Translations under genes and position numbers: made by a program | Part shown: in pieces, positions 25,379 to 33,741 of the stretch | Layout: each line of letters starts with the position of its first letter | Position numbering within the stretch: position 1 is the stretch's first letter | Notes under the pieces: generated by a model | Databases searched by the model: none | Told to the model about the DNA's origin: nothing | Seen by the model: the letters and a program-made list of their open reading frames with translations, nothing else | Assembly: GCF_003096275.1 (NCBI RefSeq) | Contig: NZ_QENQ01000001.1 | Coordinates: 3,429,763-3,493,762, forward strand | Direction of reading: 5' to 3' | DNA length: 64,000 nt | From: Sphingomonas pokkalii | Lineage (GTDB): Bacteria; Pseudomonadota; Alphaproteobacteria; Sphingomonadales; Sphingomonadaceae

Positions 25379-25453
25379 TCTCGGCTTCGACCGGCGTCGC
25401 GGCGGGGCCGGGAAGCCCCCGGCCGAGCCGCTGTCGGGGAGGGGCGGGCGCGA

Positions 25454-26740
25454 TCAATCCTCGGTGATCTGGCTATGCCGGGCCGTATCCCGCATCGCGA
25501 GATAGACGACCAGCGAGATGCCGATCATCGTCGTGACATACCAGTAGAAGCCGCGTTCCCAGCCCTGGTGCTTGAACCACAGCGCGACCGACGGCGCCGT
25601 GCCGCCGAAGAGCGCATTCGCCAGGGCATAAGGCAGCGCGACCCCCAGCGTGCGGATATGGGCGGGGAACAGTTCCGCCTTCACCACGGCGTTGATCGCG
25701 GTGTAGCCGGTGACGATCAGCAGCGCCGCGACCATCAGCCAGAACGCCGACCAGCCGTCGCGGACGCCTTCCAGTGCCACGAAGATCGGATAGGTGAACA
25801 GCAATCCGAGAACCCCGAATCCTATCATCAGCGGCTTGCGCCCGATGCGATCGGACAAGGCGCCGGCCAGCGGCTGCACCAGCATGAACACGAACAGCGC
25901 CGCGGCATTCACCCGCGTGGTCGCAGCGTCGGACAGGCCGGCGGTGTTCTTCAGGAAGGTGATGGGGTAGATCGTATAGGCGTAGAAGGCGAGCGTGCCG
26001 CCGGCGGTGAGCAGCAGCACCAATCCGGCCTCGCGCGGGTGGTGGCGGAACAAGGTGAAGAAGCCGGAAGATGCCTGGCGATCGCGCTGGGCGAAGCTGG
26101 GGGTTTCGGCCAGGCGCCGCCGCAACCAATAAACCAGCAGCGCCAGCACGCCGCCGAGCATGAAGGGCAGCCGCCAGCCCCATTCGCGCAGCGCGGCTTC
26201 GGGCATCACCGCCTGCAGCAGCAACAGGACGAGCAGCGCCGTCAACTGGCCGGAAATCAGCGTGACATACTGGAAGCTGGAGAAGAATCCGCGGTTCTTC
26301 CGCCCCGCCATTTCCGAGAGATAGGTGGCGCTGGCGCCATATTCGCCGCCCAGCGACAATCCCTGGAGCAGTCGGGCCACCACCAGCGCGGCAGTGGCCG
26401 CCCAGCCGATGCTGCCATAGCCGGGGGTAAGGGCGATGACCAGCGAGCCTGCGCACATCAGCGTCACCGACAGGCTGAGCCCCGCCTTGCGGCCATGGCG
26501 GTCCCCATAGACGCCCATCAGCCATCCGCCGATCGGCCGCATGAAGAAGCCGATCGCGAAGACGATCCAGGCGTTCAGCGTCTGCGCTGTGCCAGGCGCG
26601 AAATAATGCGGCGCGAGATAGGCGGCGAGTGCGGCGTAGGCGTACCAGTCATACCATTCGACCAGGTTGCCGGCCGATCCGCCGAGAATGGAGCGCAGCC
26701 GATCGCCGCGGCTAAGCTGGGTGCCAGAGGAATCCACCAT
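25454..26740 (-). CDS. MHS-family MFS transporter (alpha-ketoglutarate permease-like)
   Basis: A 428-residue 12-helix transporter of the metabolite:H+ symporter family. The diagnostic first segment is GGSAGNLVEWYDWYAYAALA. The MFS loop motif GVYGDRHGRKAGL follows (about 80-92), and its repeat is LSDRIGRKPLM in the second half. KgtP and related dicarboxylate carriers share these features, so a proton-coupled import of an organic acid is likely. ATG at 26740 is used, with GGGAG very close upstream; GTG three bases later is an alternative. It is a single gene, convergent with the regulator and divergent from rpsU. Confidence 0.85.
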   Translation of the reverse strand: MVDSSGTQLSRGDRLRSILGGSAGNLVEWYDWYAYAALAAYLAPHYFAPGTAQTLNAWIVFAIGFFMRPIGGWLMGVYGDRHGRKAGLSLSVTLMCAGSLVIALTPGYGSIGWAATAALVVARLLQGLSLGGEYGASATYLSEMAGRKNRGFFSSFQYVTLISGQLTALLVLLLLQAVMPEAALREWGWRLPFMLGGVLALLVYWLRRRLAETPSFAQRDRQASSGFFTLFRHHPREAGLVLLLTAGGTLAFYAYTIYPITFLKNTAGLSDAATTRVNAAALFVFMLVQPLAGALSDRIGRKPLMIGFGVLGLLFTYPIFVALEGVRDGWSAFWLMVAALLIVTGYTAINAVVKAELFPAHIRTLGVALPYALANALFGGTAPSVALWFKHQGWERGFYWYVTTMIGISLVVYLAMRDTARHSQITED

Positions 26741-26931
26741 CTCCCGGCTATAGCAGAGCGGTTCGCGGCGGGAATGCTGTGATATTTCGGCGACACGACG
26801 CAACTGCCGCGTCGCGCCCACGCTTTCGCTTGAAGAATCGCCTGCGCGCTGGTAGGAGGCCCGTTCGACGCCGTAACTATGGTTTCGGCGGCCCCTTTCT
26901 ATTGAGTTTTGATTCGGAGTTGTACGGCCTC

Positions 26932-27138
26932 ATGCAAATCATCGTTCGCGACAATAACGTCGACCAGGCGCTGCGGGCGCTCAAGAAGAAGCTGCAGCGT
27001 GAGGGCGTGTATCGCGAGATGAAGCTCCGCCGTCACTACGAGAAGCCCAGCGAGAAGCGTGCGCGCGAGCGCGCCGCCGCGGTTCGCCGCGCGCGCAAGC
27101 TCGAGCGCAAGCGCGTCGAGCGCGACAGCGCCCGCTAA
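26932..27138 (+). CDS. rpsU: 30S ribosomal protein S21
   Basis: A 68-residue basic protein starting MQIIVRDNNVDQALRALKKKLQREG, with EMKLRRHYEKPSEKRARERA typical of alphaproteobacterial S21. It binds the small subunit near the 3' end of 16S rRNA and helps initiation. A longer frame opens upstream at 26779, but the conserved start is ATG 26932. It is monocistronic, closed by a strong terminator 9 bases on. Confidence 0.95.
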   Translation: MQIIVRDNNVDQALRALKKKLQREGVYREMKLRRHYEKPSEKRARERAAAVRRARKLERKRVERDSAR

Positions 27139-27147
27139 GCTGCGGCA

Positions 27148-27182
27148 GGATGGGCGCGAGCACGCGCCCATCCCTTTTCTGT
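27148..27182 (+). terminator. Intrinsic terminator of rpsU
   Basis: GGATGGGCGCG and CGCGCCCATCC form an 11-bp perfect stem with loop AGCA, then CTTTTCTGTTTTC. It lies between rpsU and the FKBP gene. Confidence 0.9.
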
Positions 27183-27224
27183 TTTCTTCCATGAAGGGGC
27201 CCATGCCCCTGCCGGAGTCCGATC

Positions 27225-27800
27225 ATGTCGGTTACCGCCGTTCCGCTCCAGCCCGTCAAGGGCAGCTACAAGCTCTGGATCTGGTTGGGGGTGCTGGCGG
27301 CGATCGCTACCGCGTTCGCGCTCGCCTGGGCGGGTACGCGTACCGCCGTGGTATCCCGCTATGATGCAGATGCGTTCATGGCTTGGCACAAGGGCCAGCC
27401 GGGTGTGCAGACCACGGCGTCGGGCCTGCAATATCAGGTGATCGAAGCCGGTAGCGGCGCGACCCCGCAGGATCAGGACGGAGTCGTTCTGGAAATCCGC
27501 GGCGTGCTCCGCAACGGCAAGGAATTCCAGCCGAAGGCGCCGATGCGCTTCCAGATCGGCCAGCAGCAGATGATTCCCGGCTTCACCGAAGGCGTGAAGC
27601 TGATGAAGAAGGGGGCGCATTATCGCCTGTGGCTGTCGCCGAAGCTGGGCTATGGCGCCATCCCCGGCGCGGCCGACGAACTCTCGGACCAGGTTCTGAT
27701 CTTCGATGTGAAGATGGAGGAACTGGTGCCGGCGGCAGTGATCCGTCAGATGATGCAGCAGCAGGGCGCGATGCCCCAGGGCGAAGCGCCGGGCCAGTAA
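27225..27800 (+). CDS. FKBP-type peptidyl-prolyl isomerase, membrane-anchored
   Basis: A 191-residue protein. An N-terminal membrane helix (LWIWLGVLAAIATAFALAWAG, about 17-37) is followed by a periplasmic FKBP domain: TASGLQYQVIEAGSG, EIRGVLRNGKEF, QMIPGFTEGVKLMKKG and LGYGA. It would speed proline isomerisation of exported proteins. The C-terminal tail is Gln/Met-rich (RQMMQQQGAMPQ). It follows the rpsU terminator and ends at a bidirectional terminator. Family certain; the natural client is unknown. Confidence 0.9.
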   Translation: MSVTAVPLQPVKGSYKLWIWLGVLAAIATAFALAWAGTRTAVVSRYDADAFMAWHKGQPGVQTTASGLQYQVIEAGSGATPQDQDGVVLEIRGVLRNGKEFQPKAPMRFQIGQQQMIPGFTEGVKLMKKGAHYRLWLSPKLGYGAIPGAADELSDQVLIFDVKMEELVPAAVIRQMMQQQGAMPQGEAPGQ

Positions 27801-27823
27801 GCCGGCACGACACAAGCGTTTCG

Positions 27824-27861
27824 AAAAGCCCGCCCGCGGTTTCCGCTCGCGGGCTTTTTCG
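27824..27861. terminator. Bidirectional terminator between convergent genes
   Basis: AAAAGCCCGC and GCGGGCTTTT flank a GC-rich loop, with A and T runs on the two outer sides. It can serve the FKBP gene (plus) and the PPP phosphatase gene (minus), whose stops lie on either side. Confidence 0.85.
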
Positions 27862-27868
27862 TGTCCGC

Positions 27869-28633
27869 TCAACTGGTGACGGTGAGGAAGCGGCGATCGG
27901 CGGGGCCGTCAATGCATAATGCGGTCAACGTGCCGCTGGCAAAGGCGCCGGTATCGATGCCGATGCGATTTGGCCGTTCCTCCGGGGTGGTGCTGATGCT
28001 GTGGCCGTGCACGACCATCACGCCATGATCGGCCTTGCTGGCGAGAAACGGTGCGCGGATCCAGCGCAGATCCTGCGGCTGTTGATCGGCGATCGCGATT
28101 CCGGGGCGGATACCGGCATGGACGAAAAGATAGTCGCCCAATGCGAAGCGATCGCCCATCGCCCGCATCAAGGCCAGATGTGCTTCGGGAAGACTGGCGG
28201 CGAGCAGCGCGCGCGCCTGATCGGGCGGGACCGCGAGCAGGTCCGCCGCCGCCAGCCCGTAGCTCTCGATACATTCCTGGCCACCGAAACGCAGCCATTC
28301 CGCCAGCGAATCGCTGTCGCCATCGAGGATCGCGAGCAGCATCTCCTCGTGATTGCCGGCGAGAATCGTCAGCGTCGGATCGCTTTCCCGCCGGGCGACC
28401 AGCAGATCGAGTACGCCGCGCGAATCGGGGCCGCGATCGATCAGGTCGCCGAGAAACAGCAGATGCTCTTCCTCGCGCGGATCGGCGCGACGCAGCGCAT
28501 CGACGGCCTCCAGCATCCGTTCGAGCAGATCCCGCCGGCCATGCACATCGCCCACCGCGATCGCGCGCACGCCCTCCGGTATCGTGAAGGCGCGCGGCCC
28601 ACGCCGCCGAAACAGGGAGGAGAACAACGTCAC
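27869..28633 (-). CDS. PPP-family serine/threonine phosphatase (ApaH/PrpA-like)
   Basis: A 254-residue metallophosphoesterase. The ordered motifs of the PPP family are complete: AIAVGDVHGRRDLL (about 26-39), LFLGDLIDRGPDSRG (about 58-72), ILAGNHEEML (about 90-99) and, later, VVHGHSI. Two metal ions would be bound by these Asp/His residues. It has no signal peptide. Substrates may be phosphoproteins or dinucleoside polyphosphates; the sequence does not tell. It stands alone, convergent to the FKBP gene. Confidence 0.85.
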   Translation of the reverse strand: MTLFSSLFRRRGPRAFTIPEGVRAIAVGDVHGRRDLLERMLEAVDALRRADPREEEHLLFLGDLIDRGPDSRGVLDLLVARRESDPTLTILAGNHEEMLLAILDGDSDSLAEWLRFGGQECIESYGLAAADLLAVPPDQARALLAASLPEAHLALMRAMGDRFALGDYLFVHAGIRPGIAIADQQPQDLRWIRAPFLASKADHGVMVVHGHSISTTPEERPNRIGIDTGAFASGTLTALCIDGPADRRFLTVTS

Positions 28634-28718
28634 ACGGCAGAGCTAGTCCCCGGCGAGCCGGGCGGCAACCGCGCAGGCGGCGGGCGCCTCGTGTGCCGCC
28701 TGCCGCCATTCCGCGCCG

Positions 28719-28892
28719 ATGCTGGCGCGCCGGAAGGTGCGTTCGAGGGTGCTTGCCGAGGCGATCGGCATCACCGAATCCAAACTTTCGCTGCTCAAAT
28801 CGGGCAAGGTGAAGGGGATGCGCTTTTCCACGCTCGCGGCGATCTGCTGCTACCTCCGTCGCGAGCCCGGCGACATCTTCGGCTACACCTAG
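28719..28892 (+). CDS. Small XRE-family HTH regulator (57 residues)
   Basis: This ORF is short and easily missed. The product starts MLARRKVRSRVLAEAIGITE, continues through SKLSLLKSGKVKG and MRFSTLAAICCYL, and ends EPGDIFGYT. This matches the compact Cro/C1-type HTH (HTH_26, YozG-like), with a DNA-recognition helix at ITESKLSLLKSGK and the conserved RFSTL...PGDI end. Length fits the family, so it looks whole. No good ribosome site is seen before ATG 28719, and it lies alone between the convergent phosphatase upstream and wecB. Family members are often paired with a DUF2975 membrane protein, which is absent, so it may be a leftover half of such a pair. Confidence 0.65.
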   Translation: MLARRKVRSRVLAEAIGITESKLSLLKSGKVKGMRFSTLAAICCYLRREPGDIFGYT

Positions 28893-28934
28893 GCAGAGAA
28901 GGATCTGCGATCGGAATCGGGGGACGGATAGCGC

Positions 28935-30083
28935 CTATGGAGGTACTGATGTGTTGAAGCTGTTGCGTATCAGCGCTGCGATCCGCGATGCGGCCTGGCC
29001 GTCGCCGAACGGGCTATGGGCCTGGGCCATGGCTGCATAGGCCGCCGGCTCGTCCAGCAGCCGGCAGACTTCTTCGACGATGCGATCCGTGCACGTGCCG
29101 ACAAGACGGGCGGTGCCGGCGGCAATGCCTTCCGCGCGCTCGGTCGTTTCCCGCAGCACCAGCAAGGGTTTGCCGAGCGCGGGCGCTTCCTCCTGCACCC
29201 CGCCCGAATCGCTGAGCACGATATCGGCCAGTTCCAAGGCGCGGATGAAGTGCGGATAATCGAGCGGTTCGGTTCGGACGATCCGGGGATGGGCGGGAAG
29301 CAGCGTATCCAGGACGCTGCCGATCACCGGGTTGGGATGGACCGGAAAGAGGACGGCGACATCGGGCCGCGTCGCGATCCGCGCCAATGCCGATGCGATC
29401 GCGGCGATGCCCGCGTCGAGATTCTCGCGTCGATGGCTGGTAACCAGCACGATGCGCTGGCCGGCAAGGGCGCGGGCGATCCCGGCGAGCCCTGCCGCGA
29501 GCGAGGGATCGGCCCGAATCCGCTGCCGCGTTTCGAACAGGGCATCGATCACCGTGTTGCCGGTGACGTGGATGTTCTCGCTGGCGATGTTCTCTGCGCG
29601 AAGCGCGGCAGCGGCCGCCCGGGTGGGGGCGAAATGCTGATCCGCGAGCGCGGCGATGATCCGCCGATTCGCTTCCTCCGGCCAGGGCTGAAGTAGATCG
29701 CCTGACCGCAGCCCTGCCTCGACATGGCTCACGGGAATACGTCGATAATGCGCGGCGAGCGCGCCCGCCATCGCGCTTACGGTGTCGCCTTGGACGATCA
29801 CCCGATCCGGTTGCGCACGATCCAGCTCTGCGCCGATAGCCAGCAGCAATCGCGCCGACAGGCTGTCCAGCGATTGTCCATGCATCATCAGGTTTAGGTC
29901 AATATCCGGGCGAATGCCCGCGATACCAAGGACTTGGTCCAGCAGCCCGCGATGCTGGCCAGTAACGCACGTTACGGTTTCGAGTTCCGGACTGTTTGAT
30001 AGTGCGCGAATTACAGGGAAGAGTTTGATCGCTTCGGGGCGTGTGCCAAAGACAATGAACAGCTTTTTCCGTATCCGCCCCAT
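28935..30083 (-). CDS. wecB: UDP-N-acetylglucosamine 2-epimerase (non-hydrolysing)
   Basis: A 382-residue GT-B-fold epimerase. Conserved are FIVFGTRPEAIKLFPVI, VTGQHR, VIVQGDT, HVEAGLRSGD, PEEANRRI, VTSHRRE, LVTSHRR-adjacent ENLD, and DSGGVQEEAPALGKPLLVLRE. It interconverts UDP-GlcNAc and UDP-ManNAc for surface polysaccharide synthesis in the cytosol. It is monocistronic as far as seen, divergent from galU by 112 bp. The chemistry is well supported; the polymer that uses ManNAc is not known from this window. Confidence 0.92.
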   Translation of the reverse strand: MGRIRKKLFIVFGTRPEAIKLFPVIRALSNSPELETVTCVTGQHRGLLDQVLGIAGIRPDIDLNLMMHGQSLDSLSARLLLAIGAELDRAQPDRVIVQGDTVSAMAGALAAHYRRIPVSHVEAGLRSGDLLQPWPEEANRRIIAALADQHFAPTRAAAAALRAENIASENIHVTGNTVIDALFETRQRIRADPSLAAGLAGIARALAGQRIVLVTSHRRENLDAGIAAIASALARIATRPDVAVLFPVHPNPVIGSVLDTLLPAHPRIVRTEPLDYPHFIRALELADIVLSDSGGVQEEAPALGKPLLVLRETTERAEGIAAGTARLVGTCTDRIVEEVCRLLDEPAAYAAMAQAHSPFGDGQAASRIAALIRNSFNTSVPP

Positions 30084-30195
30084 TGGCCTAGCATAGCGCG
30101 GGGATGCTGGTGAACGAATAGGGTTAGCAACCGTTTGCTACATTCGTGGGGTGACGCTATGCCGCACTGCACCCAATTTTCGATCCGAGGGGGTT

Positions 30196-31065
30196 ATGAC
30201 GATCAAGCCGCTGCGCAAGGCCGTGTTTCCGGTTGCCGGACTCGGCACCCGATTTCTGCCCGCTACCAAGGCCATGCCGAAGGAGATGCTGCCGGTGGTC
30301 GATCGGCCACTGATCCAATATGCCGTGGACGAAGCGATCGAAGCCGGAATCGAACAGATGATCTTCGTCACCGGTCGCGGCAAATCCGCGCTCGAAGACC
30401 ATTTCGACATTGCCTACGAACTGGAAGCGACCATGGCCGCCCGCGGCAAATCGCTGGAGGTGCTCGATGGCACGCGGCTGAAGCCGGGCAACATCGCCTA
30501 TGTTCGTCAGCAGGAGCCGTTGGGCCTGGGCCATGCCGTATGGTGCGCGCGCGATATCGTCGGCGACGAACCGTTCGCCGTGTTGCTGCCGGACGATTTC
30601 ATGTTCGGCACGCCGGGCTGCCTGAAGCAGATGGTGGACGCCTATAACAAGGTGGGCGGCAACCTGATCTGCGCGGAGGTCGTGCCCGACGACCAGACGC
30701 ATCGCTATGGCATCATCACGCCCGGCACGCACGACGGCGCATTGACCGAAGTGAAGGGCCTGGTGGAAAAGCCGGCACCGGGTACCGCGCCGTCGAACCT
30801 GTCGGTGATCGGCCGCTACATCCTGCAACCGGAAGTGATGCGCATCCTGGAGAACCAGGGCAAGGGCGCCGGTGGCGAGATCCAGCTGACTGACGCGATG
30901 CAGCAAATGATCGGCGACCAGCCCTTCCACGGTGTGACCTTCGAAGGCACCCGCTATGATTGCGGCGACAAGGCGGGCTTCATCACCGCCAACATCGCCG
31001 TCGCGCTCGCGCGGCCCGATCTTGCCCCGGCCGTACGCGCCTTTGCGGAGAAGGCGCTGGCCTGA
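30196..31065 (+). CDS. galU: UTP-glucose-1-phosphate uridylyltransferase
   Basis: A 289-residue nucleotidyltransferase. Motifs are KAVFPVAGLGTRFLPATKAMPKEMLP (split here: VAGLGTRFLPATK, then MPKEMLPVVDRP), FVTGRGKSALEDHFD, LGLGHAVWCA, LLPDDFM, GLVEKPAP and GEIQLTDAM. It makes UDP-glucose, the substrate of Ugd encoded 10 kb away. ATG at 30196 follows GAGGGGG. It converges with the epimerase gene. Together with ugd, the epimerase and wecB it forms a loose nucleotide-sugar neighbourhood. Confidence 0.95.
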   Translation: MTIKPLRKAVFPVAGLGTRFLPATKAMPKEMLPVVDRPLIQYAVDEAIEAGIEQMIFVTGRGKSALEDHFDIAYELEATMAARGKSLEVLDGTRLKPGNIAYVRQQEPLGLGHAVWCARDIVGDEPFAVLLPDDFMFGTPGCLKQMVDAYNKVGGNLICAEVVPDDQTHRYGIITPGTHDGALTEVKGLVEKPAPGTAPSNLSVIGRYILQPEVMRILENQGKGAGGEIQLTDAMQQMIGDQPFHGVTFEGTRYDCGDKAGFITANIAVALARPDLAPAVRAFAEKALA

Positions 31066-31087
31066 GGCGGGCGCCTGGCGTGCCGGT

Positions 31088-32107
31088 TCAGGCGGGATAT
31101 TGTTCCAGATACCAGCGGACGAAGGCGGCGACGCCTTCGTCCGGCGTGGTAGAAGGCGTGTAGCCGGTAAGCCGGCGCAACAGATCGGAGGATGCCTCCG
31201 TGGCGTGGACGTCCCCGGCCTGCATCGGCAGGAGGTTCTTGATCGCGCTGCGCCCCAGTGCCTTTTCGGCGGCGGCGATATAGTCCATCAGCGGCGTCGG
31301 CCGGCCCGCGCCGATATTCACGATGCGGAAAGGCGCTGCGGGCGACAGGCTGTCGCCTTCAACCGGAGTGTCGCCGGGTACGGCGTCGACCAGGCGAACG
31401 ATCGCTTCGGCGAGATCGTCGATGAACGTGAAATCCCGCACCATGTCGCCGTTGTTGTAAACGTCGATCGGTTCGCCCGCGAGGATCGCGCGGGTGAATT
31501 TGAACAGCGCCATGTCGGGCCTGCCCCAGGGGCCATAGACGGTGAAGAAGCGGAAGAACGTCATCGGCGTACGGAACAGATGGCTGTAGCTGTGGCCCAT
31601 CAGCTCGGTCGCGCCCTTGGTGGCGGCATAGAGGCTCATGGGCGTGGCGGTGCGCTGGGTTTCGCCGAACGGCATTTCCGTGTTCGCGCCGTAGACCGAG
31701 CTGGTGGATGCGGCGAGCAGGTGGCGCACCGGGTGATGGCGCGCCAGTTCGAGCAGGTTGAACGTGCCGACGATGTTCGCGCCGACATAGCTGGCCGGCT
31801 GCTCGATGCTGAAGCGCACGCCGGCCTGGGCGGCGAGGTGGATCACCACATCGGGCTTGAAATCGGCCCAGGCGGCGGCGAGCGCCGGCTGATCCTCGAT
31901 CGAGAGGCGCGCCAGGCGGAAATTCGGATGGTTCGCGAGGATGGCGTTCCGCGCTTCCTTCAGCGCGACGTCATAGTAATCGGAGAAATTGTCCACCCCC
32001 AGCACCGTCGCGCCGGCCTGGAGCAAGCGGCTGGCGGTGTGGAAACCGATGAACCCTGCCGATCCGGTGACGAGCACGCGCGGGGCGGAGGCGATCGGTT
32101 CGGGCAT
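31088..32107 (-). CDS. NAD-dependent nucleotide-sugar epimerase (UDP-glucuronate 4-epimerase-like)
   Basis: A 339-residue extended short-chain dehydrogenase. The NAD fold reads VLVTGSAGFIGFHTASRLL; LAAQAGVRFS and STSSVYGANTEMPF follow, and the catalytic YxxxK is SLYAATKGATE (about residue 150). Sequence features such as VDNFSDYYDVALKEAR, TFFRFFTVYGPWGRPDMALFKF and NNGDMVRDFTFIDD match the UDP-glucuronate/galacturonate 4-epimerase group. With Ugd it could supply UDP-galacturonate for LPS or glycosphingolipid. ATG at 32107 has AGGAA upstream. It is the last gene of the long minus-strand run. Confidence 0.85.
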   Translation of the reverse strand: MPEPIASAPRVLVTGSAGFIGFHTASRLLQAGATVLGVDNFSDYYDVALKEARNAILANHPNFRLARLSIEDQPALAAAWADFKPDVVIHLAAQAGVRFSIEQPASYVGANIVGTFNLLELARHHPVRHLLAASTSSVYGANTEMPFGETQRTATPMSLYAATKGATELMGHSYSHLFRTPMTFFRFFTVYGPWGRPDMALFKFTRAILAGEPIDVYNNGDMVRDFTFIDDLAEAIVRLVDAVPGDTPVEGDSLSPAAPFRIVNIGAGRPTPLMDYIAAAEKALGRSAIKNLLPMQAGDVHATEASSDLLRRLTGYTPSTTPDEGVAAFVRWYLEQYPA

Positions 32108-32154
32108 GAAGATTCCTGTCGGTTGATGGCGCGCCACGCAGTAGCGTGCTCTCC

Positions 32155-32919
32155 TTACCGGAGCGTTCCTTTGCCGCAAGCGGGGCAGCCGGGATCCTTC
32201 GGCAACTGGAGCGAGCGGAAGCGCAGGGCCAGCGCATCGACCAGCAGGAGCTTGCCGGCGCTGTCCTCGCCGAACGCGGCGATCGAGCGGACCACCTCGA
32301 GGGCTGCGAGGCTGCCGAGGATGCCGGTGAGCGCGCCGAGCACACCCTGTTCCGAACAGCTCAGGCCCTCGCGCTCGGGATCGGCGCCGACGAAGCAGCG
32401 ATAGCAGGGCTTATCCGCTTCCCAGCCACGATAGGTGCCGAGCTGCCCTTCGAACTCGGCGACGGCCGCGGAAATGAGCGGCACCCGCGCCGCAAGCGCG
32501 GCATCGGCAACGGCAAGGCGCGTGGTGAAATTGTCCGTACCGTCGAGCACGACGTCATGGCCCGCGATCAGGCTCGCTGCGCTCTGGGCATCGAGCCGCT
32601 GCGAATGGGCGGTGACGGCGACGTTCGGATTGATCGCGGCGACGCGCGCGGCGGCGGTTTCGGCCTTGCCCGCGCCGATATCGGCGGTGGCGAACAGCAC
32701 CTGTCGCTGGAGGTTCGAGCGATCGACACGATCATTGTCGACGATGGTCAGCGCGCCCACCCCGGCGGCAGCGAGATACTGGATCGCGGGGGCGCCGATG
32801 CCGCCGGCGCCGATGACCAGCACGCGCGCCGCTTTCAGCCGGGCCTGCCCTGCGCCGCCCAGATCGCGCAGGATGATATGTCGGGCGTAGCGTTCCAGTT
32901 CCTCGTCGGAAAGCGTCAT
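32155..32919 (-). CDS. ThiF/MoeB/HesA-family adenylyltransferase
   Basis: A 254-residue E1-like enzyme. Seen are LERYARHIILRDLGGAGQARLKAARVL (HesA/MoeB start), the nucleotide fold VIGAGGIGAPAIQYLAAAGVG, DNDRVDRSNLQRQVLF, DGTDNF, a possible catalytic region CYRCFVG, and a C-terminal zinc pair PGCPACG completing CxxC with CYRC. It would adenylate the C-terminus of a sulfur carrier (MoaD or ThiS). The start ATG overlaps the stop of the preceding small secreted-protein gene (ATGA). Carrier genes are not near, so MoeB versus ThiF cannot be decided; a short product lacking a rhodanese domain favours MoeB. Confidence 0.85.
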   Translation of the reverse strand: MTLSDEELERYARHIILRDLGGAGQARLKAARVLVIGAGGIGAPAIQYLAAAGVGALTIVDNDRVDRSNLQRQVLFATADIGAGKAETAAARVAAINPNVAVTAHSQRLDAQSAASLIAGHDVVLDGTDNFTTRLAVADAALAARVPLISAAVAEFEGQLGTYRGWEADKPCYRCFVGADPEREGLSCSEQGVLGALTGILGSLAALEVVRSIAAFGEDSAGKLLLVDALALRFRSLQLPKDPGCPACGKGTLR

Positions 32920-33296
32920 TTCGGCCAGACGAAGGTGACGGTGGTGCGATACCATTGATCGGCCGACGCCGTGCGTGGCAGCAGGTTGCCGCGCGCGGCG
33001 CCGGCGACCATCGCCGCGGCATATTGCTCGACGGCGGGGCACTGGATCGCGCGCGGCACGGTGGTGCGGATATTATCCTGTGCATCGACCAGCACGGCGA
33101 CGTCGATGCTGAGGGCGAGGCCCGGGCCGATCGCCAGCGCGCATTTGCGGGCGACGACTTCCTTTGCAACGAAGGTCAGCATCTCCGGGGTGATCACGGG
33201 CGGCGTGCGATAGGGCAGCGGCGCCAGCGCCGGCCAGTCGATCGTGCGGACCTGCCCGCCGGTGAGCGCGAGCGCCAGGGCAAAGGTGGCGATCAT
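32916..33296 (-). CDS. Small secreted protein with TonB-C-like features
   Basis: A 126-residue protein with a brief N-terminal hydrophobic stretch (MIATFALALALTGG), likely a signal peptide. The remainder, e.g. ALSIDVAVLVDAQDNIRTTVPRAIQCPAVEQYAA and the end WYRTTVTFVWPK, resembles the C-terminal domain of energy-transducer TonB-type proteins (a beta-alpha-beta unit with the terminal strand TVTFVW). It lacks the long proline-rich spacer and membrane anchor of real TonB. Start overlaps the dut stop, end overlaps the thiF start, so it is embedded in the run. Its role is unknown; periplasmic location is predicted only. Confidence 0.6.
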   Translation of the reverse strand: MIATFALALALTGGQVRTIDWPALAPLPYRTPPVITPEMLTFVAKEVVARKCALAIGPGLALSIDVAVLVDAQDNIRTTVPRAIQCPAVEQYAAAMVAGAARGNLLPRTASADQWYRTTVTFVWPK

Positions 33297-33739
33297 CGCC
33301 CAGTCGAGCCGAAGCCGCCGGCACCGCGTGCGGTCTCGTCGAGGCTCGCCACTTCGTCGAGCGCCGCGTGCTGGACAGCGGCCGGCACCAGTTGGGCGAT
33401 GCGGTCGCCACGGGCGATCGCGAAGTCATCGGTGCCAAGATTGGCGAGTATCACCTTGATCTCACCGCGATAATCGCTGTCGATCGTGCCCGGCGTGTTG
33501 AGGCAGGTGATGCCGTGCTTGAGCGCGAGCCCGGAGCGCGGACGGACCTGGACCTCATAGCCGGCGGGGATCGCCATGGCGAAGCCGGTGGCGACGGCAT
33601 GGCGCGCACCGGGGGCGAGCGTCAAATCCTCCGCGGACACGACATCCATGCCCGCGGCGCCATCGGTGGCGTAGCGGGGGAGGGGCAGGTTCTCGCCATG
33701 GGGCAGGCGCTGGATCGCAATGCGGATCGGCGGCAGCAA
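33293..33739 (-). CDS. dut: dUTP diphosphatase
   Basis: A 148-residue trimeric dUTPase. All five motifs are visible: AAGMDVVSAED, RPRSGLALKHGI, NTPGTIDSDYRGEI, RGDRIAQLV and the C-terminal RGAGGFGSTG. It hydrolyses dUTP to dUMP and keeps uracil out of DNA. Start follows the lipoprotein hydrolase stop by 2 bases and its stop overlaps the next start. The coaBC-dut neighbourhood is conserved in many alphaproteobacteria. Confidence 0.96.
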   Translation of the reverse strand: MLPPIRIAIQRLPHGENLPLPRYATDGAAGMDVVSAEDLTLAPGARHAVATGFAMAIPAGYEVQVRPRSGLALKHGITCLNTPGTIDSDYRGEIKVILANLGTDDFAIARGDRIAQLVPAAVQHAALDEVASLDETARGAGGFGSTGR

Positions 33740-33741
33740 GG

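Noticed and set aside
28643..28831. A 62-codon minus-strand ORF in the gap before wecB
   Set aside because: The plus strand in the same place encodes a clear HTH protein; the minus frame has no family resemblance.
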